Assembly (NCBI RefSeq): GCF_000720115.1
Contig: NZ_JOIR01000008.1
Coordinates: 62,001-126,000 of the forward strand
Source: Streptomyces sp. NRRL F-2580
GTDB taxonomy: Bacteria; Actinomycetota; Actinomycetes; Streptomycetales; Streptomycetaceae
Direction of reading: 5' to 3'
DNA length: 64,000 nucleotides
The notes beneath the pieces are model-generated. The model was not told the origin of the DNA. It made no database searches and worked only from the letters and a program-made list of their open reading frames with translations. Shown here piece after piece: positions 61,196 through 64,000 of this stretch; position 1 is the first letter of the stretch, and each line of letters starts with the position of its first letter. The translations under genes and the position numbers were made by a program.

Positions 61196-62071
61196 TCAGG
61201 CGAAAGCCGTTTCGGTGAGCCAGGCCTCGTCGAACTCGCCCGTGGCCACGATCACGGCCGGTCCGGTCATGTCGATCTGCCCGTCGGGGTGTTCGGTGAT
61301 GAGCAGGGTTCCGCCCGGGAGGTCGACGGTGTACGTGACCGGTGCGCCGGTGACGGCCGGGTCGACGCCGTCGCGGCGGATGGTGGCCACGGCGACGGCG
61401 CAGGCGCCGGTGCCGCAGGAGCGGGTCTCGCCGGAGCCGCGCTCGTGGACGCGCATGGCGACGTGGCGGGGGCCGCGGTCGACGACGAACTCGACATTGA
61501 CGCCCGTCGGGTACGCGGACTCCGGGCTGAAGGGCGGGGCGGTGTAGAGGGTCCCGGCGTCGTCGAGGCTTTCAACGAAGGCCACGGCGTGCGGGTTCCC
61601 CATGTTCACGTTGCGCGCGGGCCAGCTCCGGGAGCCGACGCTGACCGTCACCTCGCCCTCGGGAAGTGCCGCGCGGCCCATGGAGACGGTGACGTCGCCG
61701 GTCTTGTCGAGGTGGACCCGCTTGATCCCGCCGCGGGTGGCGATCGCCAGGTCCCCGGGCTCGACGTGGCCGGCGTACTGGAGGTAGCGGGCGAAGACGC
61801 GCACGCCGTTGCCGCACATCTCGGCGATGGATCCGTCGCTGTTGCGGTAGTCCATGAACCACTCCGCCTCGTCGGCGAGGTGCGCCGCCTCCGGGTGCGC
61901 GGCGGACCGGACGACGTGCAGGACACCGTCCGCGCCGATCCCGGCCCGCCGGTCGCACAGCCTCGCGACCGCGGACGCGGGCAGCTCGACGGCGTTGTCC
62001 GGGTCCGGGACGATCACGAAGTCGTTCTCGGTGCCGTGGCCCTTGAGGAAGGAGAGGGTGCGCTGAGTCAC
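61196..62071 (-). CDS. dapF: Diaminopimelate epimerase
   Basis: A 291-residue enzyme converting LL- to meso-diaminopimelate for lysine and, depending on cell type, peptidoglycan. The two catalytic cysteines are present: MCGNGVRVFARY and SCGTGACAVA. NMGNPHAVAF and GHGTENDFVIV are also typical. The GTG at 62071 begins MTQRTLSF. It lies between rshA and a membrane protein gene, all minus strand, and probably shares a transcript with its neighbours. Confidence 0.95.
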   Translation of the reverse strand: MTQRTLSFLKGHGTENDFVIVPDPDNAVELPASAVARLCDRRAGIGADGVLHVVRSAAHPEAAHLADEAEWFMDYRNSDGSIAEMCGNGVRVFARYLQYAGHVEPGDLAIATRGGIKRVHLDKTGDVTVSMGRAALPEGEVTVSVGSRSWPARNVNMGNPHAVAFVESLDDAGTLYTAPPFSPESAYPTGVNVEFVVDRGPRHVAMRVHERGSGETRSCGTGACAVAVATIRRDGVDPAVTGAPVTYTVDLPGGTLLITEHPDGQIDMTGPAVIVATGEFDEAWLTETAFA

Positions 62072-62143
62072 CCGCCCATGGTAGCGAGGCGCGGCTCAGC
62101 GGCGCCGCGCGGTCCAGTACGCGGACCCGTGCGGGAGGTCCGG

Positions 62144-62662
62144 TCAGCGGAGCCGGGCGACCCGGTACACGGCGAGGGACACGACGGCCAGCGCGATCAC
62201 GGCGTACAGCGCGGCCATGCGCCAGTCGGGGCGGCGGCCGCTCCCCCGGGCCGGGAGCCCGGGCCAGGTGTAGCCGACCCTTCGGGCGGCCATCATCCCC
62301 CAGCCTCCGGCGCAGCAGCTGAGCAGGAAGCCGAGCATGGCGACCACGGCTCCGCCGTCGCCGAATTCGAACGCGAGCGGGAAGGCGAACATCAGGGAAC
62401 CGGCGGCGGCGAGCACCGCGATGGGGGCGATCTGCCACAGGCGCAGGCGGCGCTGCGGGCGCAGCTCGACCTCGAACTCGGGGACGGCGGCCGCCTCGGC
62501 CTCGGCGGTGTCCGGGGCGTCCGGGCCGTCGGGGGTCAGCCGCGCGGGGTTCGCGGGCAGCCCGAGGCCCGCGGGCCCGTCCGTGCCGTCGAGAAGCGTC
62601 GGATCCGCTTCCCGCCGGGTGTCGTCCCGCCCGGTGTCGCGAGGGCCGGCCTCCATCGCCAC
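62144..62662 (-). CDS. Membrane protein of unknown function
   Basis: A 172-residue protein. Residues 1-75 are hydrophilic and acidic. Three hydrophobic segments follow (LWQIAPIAVLAAAGSLMFAFP, GAVVAMLGFLLSCCAGGWGMM and a C-terminal AALYAVIALAVVSLAVYRVA). GGGGAGGG precedes the GTG at 62662; the ATG two codons later is equally possible. No family is recognised. The position between miaA and dapF is conserved in my memory of Streptomyces genomes. Confidence 0.78.
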   Translation of the reverse strand: MAMEAGPRDTGRDDTRREADPTLLDGTDGPAGLGLPANPARLTPDGPDAPDTAEAEAAAVPEFEVELRPQRRLRLWQIAPIAVLAAAGSLMFAFPLAFEFGDGGAVVAMLGFLLSCCAGGWGMMAARRVGYTWPGLPARGSGRRPDWRMAALYAVIALAVVSLAVYRVARLR

Positions 62663-62729
62663 GCGCCCTCCCCACTCGGACTCAGTGCGCCGCCATTCAC
62701 CGCAGGTGACCGCACCCGCAGGAGTTTGA

Positions 62730-62783
62730 TGATGGCACGCCCCCGGCCCCGCAACCGGCGCCCGGGGCGTCCCGATGCCATCA
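62730..62783 (-). terminator. Bulged hairpin after miaA
   Basis: 8-bp outer stem (62730-62737 with 62776-62783) and a GC-rich inner stem, with a bulge, 6 nt past the miaA stop. Confidence 0.5.
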
Positions 62784-62788
62784 CGTGA

Positions 62789-63727
62789 TCAGGCTGTGAC
62801 CGCTCGTTCGACCAACGACTGCGCGAGTCCGGGGAGTTCCCCCCGGTCGGCGGCGGCTCCGCTGAGCCAGTGCACGCGCGGGTCGCGGCGGAACCAGGAG
62901 TCCTGGCGGCGGGCGAACCGCTTGGTCGCCCGGACGGTCTCCGCCCTGGCCTCGTCCTCGGTGCACTCCCCGGCAAGCGCGGCGAGTACCTGCTGGTAGC
63001 CGAGCGCCCTGGAAGCGGTGATTCCGTCGCGCAGCCCGCGGGCCTCCAGCGCGCGGACCTCGTCCACCAGGCCGGCCTCCCACATCCGGTCCACGCGCAG
63101 CGCGATCCGCTCGTCGAGCTCCGGCCGGGCGACGTCGACGCCGATCTGCACGGTGTCGTAGACGGACTCGTGACCGGGCAGGTTGGCCGTGAACGGGCGT
63201 CCGGTGATCTCGATGACCTCCAGCGCGCGCACGATGCGGCGGCCGTTGCTGGGCAGGATGGCCTGGGCGGCGGCCGGGTCGGCGGCGGCGAGCCGGGCGT
63301 GCAGGGCTCCGGAGCCGCGCAGCGTGAGCTCGTCCTCCAGCCGGGCGCGGACCTCGGGGTCGGTGCCGGGGAACTCCATGACGTCCAGGGCGCCGCGGAC
63401 GTACAGACCGGAGCCGCCGACGACCACGGGCGTACGGCCCTCGGCGAGCAGTTTGTCGATCTCCACGCGGGCCAGGCGCTGGTACTCGGCCACGTTCGCG
63501 GTGTCGGTGACGTCCCAGATGTCGAGGAGGTGGTGCGGGACCCCGCCTCGCTCCTCGGTCGTCAGCTTGGCGGTGCCGATGTCCATCCCCCGGTACAGCT
63601 GCATGGAGTCGGCGTTGACGACTTCGCCGTCGAATTGGCGGGCCAGGGCGACGCCCAGGTCGGACTTTCCTGCCGCGGTGGGACCGACGACGGCGATGAC
63701 CCGCGGGGCGGGGGCTGCTTTCCTCAC
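62789..63727 (-). CDS. miaA: tRNA dimethylallyltransferase
   Basis: A 312-residue enzyme adding the dimethylallyl group to A37 of UNN-reading tRNAs. Walker A is VGPTAAGKSDL; NADSMQLYRGMDIGTAK is the catalytic Asp and tRNA-contact region; GGSGLYVRGAL, SNGRRIVRALEV and the C-terminal ATKRFARRQDSWFRRD complete the family. The GTG at 63727 starts the Rossmann segment after six residues. UUA-reading tRNAs matter for Streptomyces development, so MiaA can influence it. Confidence 0.96.
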   Translation of the reverse strand: MRKAAPAPRVIAVVGPTAAGKSDLGVALARQFDGEVVNADSMQLYRGMDIGTAKLTTEERGGVPHHLLDIWDVTDTANVAEYQRLARVEIDKLLAEGRTPVVVGGSGLYVRGALDVMEFPGTDPEVRARLEDELTLRGSGALHARLAAADPAAAQAILPSNGRRIVRALEVIEITGRPFTANLPGHESVYDTVQIGVDVARPELDERIALRVDRMWEAGLVDEVRALEARGLRDGITASRALGYQQVLAALAGECTEDEARAETVRATKRFARRQDSWFRRDPRVHWLSGAAADRGELPGLAQSLVERAVTA

Positions 63728-63935
63728 CGCCCCAGTCTCTCAGCCCCTGGTCAAGACGCGGCCATGTACCCGATCGAGTTACGTGACGGAGCGGGGGTGG
63801 GGTCGTTGCCCTGGCGAGGTTCCGGCCCGGTGTGCGCCGTGCGTACCCCTTGCACATGCCCGGCGTACGCCTTGCGGAGGCCGGTTCGGTACGCGGCGGA
63901 ACCTCACTCACACGAGTAACGTTATAGGAGGAGAC

Positions 63936-64000
63936 ATGGGCGTTTTTGACTGGTTTTTTCGTCGTAAGGACGAGGTCGCGACCGAGGAGGTCGCTGCCGA
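63936..64000 (+). CDS. Start of a hypothetical gene, cut by the window end
   Basis: Opens MGVFDWFFRRKDEVATEEVAA and runs off the edge after 21 codons. The ATG has a very strong AGGAGGAGA at the right distance. The aromatic and basic start with an acidic continuation resembles small membrane-associating proteins, but there is too little to name it. Confidence 0.6.
   Translation, partial: MGVFDWFFRRKDEVATEEVAA

Overview
The window is 64 kb of high-GC DNA from a Streptomyces-type actinomycete chromosome. Codons mostly end in G or C, GTG starts are common, and the genes recognised by sequence follow the order I recall for the Streptomyces coelicolor SCO5836 to SCO5791 region: parC, a citrate synthase pair, a two-component system, parE, hrdB, whiH, recQ, rnhB, nrdJ-nrdR, lexA, a siderophore locus, hflX, rshA, dapF and miaA. 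It looks like conserved core chromosome with accessory insertions. I saw no tRNA, rRNA, CRISPR array, insertion sequence or phage gene.

Layout. 0-4.5 kb: the 3' end of topoisomerase IV subunit A, an Mrr-nuclease/TerD fusion and an alpha/beta hydrolase. 4.6-12.8 kb: carbon metabolism, with a CobW-type metal GTPase, a citrate synthase, a divergent citrate synthase carrying its own DNA-binding domain, a CitA/CitB-type two-component system and an acetate-type symporter with its DUF485 partner. 13-20 kb: parE, a small zinc-knuckle protein, a secreted trypsin-like protease, the principal sigma factor HrdB and the sporulation regulator WhiH. 20-33.7 kb: an ABC exporter fusion, an NrtR-type Nudix regulator, a degenerate glycogen-debranching relative, a DUF4192 protein, RecQ fused to a ComF-like phosphoribosyltransferase domain, two hypotheticals, RNase HII and a TetR/MFS efflux pair. 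33.7-40 kb: a large membrane protein and several small enzymes (ADP-ribosylglycohydrolase, histidine phosphatase, YdbC-like protein, arylamine N-acetyltransferase, methyltransferase). 40-47 kb: the B12-dependent ribonucleotide reductase and its repressor, facing lexA, then a DinG-type helicase. 47-54 kb: a four-gene NRPS-independent siderophore operon. 54-64 kb: a lipoprotein protease, HflX, an M1 peptidase, RshA, DapF, a membrane protein, MiaA and the start of one more gene.

How genes work together. nrdR-nrdJ supplies dNTPs and is preceded by two NrdR boxes exactly 31 bp apart. The same intergenic region carries a LexA box at the lexA promoter, so nucleotide supply and the SOS response meet there. 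The HTH-citrate synthase and the plain citrate synthase are divergent across two near-perfect palindromes, suggesting feedback control by an enzyme-derived regulator. The TetR gene and the MFS gene are divergent across two palindromes sharing the core GAACG-N4-CGTTC. The siderophore operon makes and uses a diamine/amino acid building block but has no visible N-hydroxylase, decarboxylase, transporter or iron box.

Most unusual items: the Mrr-TerD fusion; the RecQ-phosphoribosyltransferase fusion; the HTH-citrate synthase with twin operators; a siderophore synthetase with a roughly 365-residue N-terminal extension containing an 87-bp in-frame tandem repeat; an RSH protein with an intact hydrolase but a decayed synthetase site; and a debranching-enzyme relative that has lost its catalytic signature. 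All functional statements come from reading the sequence and from memory of the families; no database search was run.
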